Origin: Methanoregulaceae archaeon
GTDB taxonomy: Archaea; Halobacteriota; Methanomicrobia; Methanomicrobiales; Methanospirillaceae
Assembly (NCBI GenBank): GCA_028679405.1
Contig: JAJRBP010000181.1
Coordinates: forward strand, 1 to 6,498
Length of the DNA stretch: 6,498 nucleotides
Direction: 5' to 3'
Every line of letters begins with the position of its first letter. The first letter of the stretch is position 1. Positions 5,080 through 6,498 of this stretch are shown one piece after another. Position numbers and translations under genes: made by a program. The notes below the pieces were generated by a model. The model worked only from the letters and a program-made list of their open reading frames with translations. It was not told where the DNA came from and ran no database searches.

Positions 5080-6498
5080 ATGAATAATGAGTCCAGAAAC
5101 AGATATTTATTTTTCTTAATCTGTTGCATTGTGATTCTGGTCATTTCGGGTCTGATAGCGGGAACATCTTTCCTGGTTGCTGCGGTGGAGAGAACCACGC
5201 TGATAGAGACAAAGTTCAATTTTCCTCGTTTTTTGAGTGCGACCGAGATACATGGCCCTCCTCAACTTCCAGGTGAAGTCAGGTATGTCTGGATCAAAAG
5301 TGATGAGATATCGAAGGGGGAAGGGATAAACTGGTCGAAGATCCGCAAGGGTGGGCCATACGATATCGTTGTAATCGGGGATTCATTTCTTGGTAAACCG
5401 GAAGCCGGGCATTACTTCGTGAAAAAATTTGCGATAAGGAATAATTTTTCTGTGCTGCATATCCAGACGAACTTTTTTTATTTTTGCGAAGAGAACCCCG
5501 CGATAATGCTTGGCATTCTTACAAAAAACGGTTTCCTGAAGGATGTCAAAGCAAAATACGTTATCCTCGGGTTAGCAGAGCGGGGGCTCTTTCGGCATAT
5601 GTCAACTCTGCTTCAGCCTGACGGTACCTATGTGCTGCCGGGGACCAACGGATCCGGGCCAGGTAACAATGGCGGGAGGAGTCCCGGAACAAAACCCGTA
5701 AAAGGTGATACAATCGGGAAACTGTCCGCTTCCCTCGACAAGATGACCATGAGGATCGATCGGTTCTTTGAGGATGCAGGTCGTAACATCACCCTTGTAA
5801 AGACCTGGGTGAATAATGATATCCTCTCCCTTGCCGGGGAGAAGACCAATGACGGCTCGGTCCGCTTCGCGTGGCTGAACGAGTCCAGGTTTTCACACCC
5901 GGTCTATCACAAACGTCTCATCTATAATGACAAAGATCTCACGTTCCGGAACATCACGTTTCCTGAATCGGTCATAGAAATGAACGACATGTTCGATACC
6001 TATGCCCTTCAGCTCAGGAATGACAACATCACGCTTGTGTTCATTCCGGGCATCAGTGCATATTCAACGTATTATGATTATATTGAAAATCCGCCGTCTG
6101 TCAGGAACCCATTTTATAAGATTATGGATGAACTGAACAGGACATACGTGTATATCGATATGAAAAGGGTCGCTGATGAAAAACAGGCGCAGGGAGTTCA
6201 TGACCTCTCAGGGGTAGGGGATTTCAGTCACTGGACCTGGCGGCTCACGGAAGATATCCCGGATTTACTACCCGGACCTGTTGGCCCGGGGAGGGATATA
6301 ACGCCCACACCCACGGGCAAACGAAGCGAATATATCAACGCGGTCAAAGCATTCAGGGGAATGATCTATGAGAATGGCCGCACCGATCCCTGGGCTTTGA
6401 ACAACGATGCCCGTTTGTACCTTAAAAACAACAATACTGAGCGTGCGATTGCCTGTTATCGGAAGTCCCTTGTCCTCGATCCTCACCAGCCCGATGTC
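5080..6498 (+). CDS. Membrane-anchored SGNH (AlgJ/AlgX-like) protein with TPR tail, 3' end missing
   Basis: The frame is open from an ATG at 5080 to the right edge, giving 473 residues without a stop. It is likely the extracellular partner that places acyl groups delivered by the adjacent MBOAT protein onto a polymer. Residues 1-9 are polar and basic, 10-36 form a hydrophobic anchor, and the rest should lie outside the membrane. The SGNH fold is supported by VVIGDSFLG (97-105, nucleophile Ser102) and by DFSHWT (381-386), which places Asp381 and His384 like the D-x-x-H-W of AlgJ/AlgX. A glycine/asparagine/proline-rich insert spans about 187-209, and a proline-rich linker about 394-413. Residues from about 437 to the edge look like a tetratricopeptide repeat (ALNNDARLYLKNNN, then ERAIACYRKSLVLDP). 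Three Asn-Ile-Thr sequons at 236, 291 and 316 could be N-glycosylated. The ATG at 5080 is chosen because it places basic residues before the anchor; a nearby ATG at 5087 hits a stop within 11 codons. The SGNH assignment is good; acetyltransferase rather than esterase activity is inferred from the neighbour. Confidence 0.8.
   Translation, partial: MNNESRNRYLFFLICCIVILVISGLIAGTSFLVAAVERTTLIETKFNFPRFLSATEIHGPPQLPGEVRYVWIKSDEISKGEGINWSKIRKGGPYDIVVIGDSFLGKPEAGHYFVKKFAIRNNFSVLHIQTNFFYFCEENPAIMLGILTKNGFLKDVKAKYVILGLAERGLFRHMSTLLQPDGTYVLPGTNGSGPGNNGGRSPGTKPVKGDTIGKLSASLDKMTMRIDRFFEDAGRNITLVKTWVNNDILSLAGEKTNDGSVRFAWLNESRFSHPVYHKRLIYNDKDLTFRNITFPESVIEMNDMFDTYALQLRNDNITLVFIPGISAYSTYYDYIENPPSVRNPFYKIMDELNRTYVYIDMKRVADEKQAQGVHDLSGVGDFSHWTWRLTEDIPDLLPGPVGPGRDITPTPTGKRSEYINAVKAFRGMIYENGRTDPWALNNDARLYLKNNNTERAIACYRKSLVLDPHQPDV
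5103..5112 (-). promoter_or_regulatory. Possible TATA element for the acyltransferase gene
   Basis: On the minus strand this reads AAATAAATAT, about 50 bases upstream of the acyltransferase ATG at 5056. Transcription would start near 5082 and leave a leader of about 26 bases. The element lies within the coding start of the neighbouring plus-strand gene. The assignment is weak, since the whole 5100-5120 stretch also encodes a hydrophobic membrane segment that is naturally T-rich. Confidence 0.35.

Overview
The window looks like a chromosomal segment from a methanogenic euryarchaeon, most likely of the order Methanomicrobiales. This rests on an archaeal family-B DNA polymerase, an archaeal-style dihydroorotate dehydrogenase start, a short LDH/MDH-family dehydrogenase, GC-rich codon use with many AGG/CGG arginines, and AT-rich promoter islands without strong Shine-Dalgarno sequences. 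The order-level assignment is an inference from general resemblance, not from a search.

Left part (1-3522) is GC-rich housekeeping sequence. The first 41 codons of pyrD (pyrimidine synthesis) run leftward off the edge from base 125. A 62-base divergent intergenic region holds an AT-rich island with a perfect inverted repeat and probably drives both directions. Rightward lies a two-gene unit: an NAD-type malate dehydrogenase (188-1051), overlapped by ATGA with a complete replicative family-B DNA polymerase (1048-3522). The polymerase has all exonuclease and polymerase motifs intact, no intein, and a possible PCNA-binding tail.

Right part (3523-6498) is visibly less GC-rich and appears to be a cell-surface modification module. 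A 79-base convergent gap with a small hairpin separates polB from a minus-strand AlgI/DltB-like membrane-bound O-acyltransferase (3602-5056). Only 23 bases from its start codon, on the plus strand, begins a gene (5080, running off the right edge) for a membrane-anchored AlgJ/AlgX-like SGNH protein with a Ser-Asp-His set and a TPR segment at its visible C-terminal end. This gene has no stop in the window. MBOAT plus SGNH partner is the known two-component arrangement for moving acyl (usually acetyl) groups across the membrane onto polysaccharides. The likely joint role is therefore O-acetylation of an archaeal exopolysaccharide, glycan or surface polymer. The divergent layout, the glycine/asparagine-rich insert and the TPR fusion are the least ordinary parts of the window.

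No tRNA, rRNA, CRISPR array, insertion sequence or integration site was seen.
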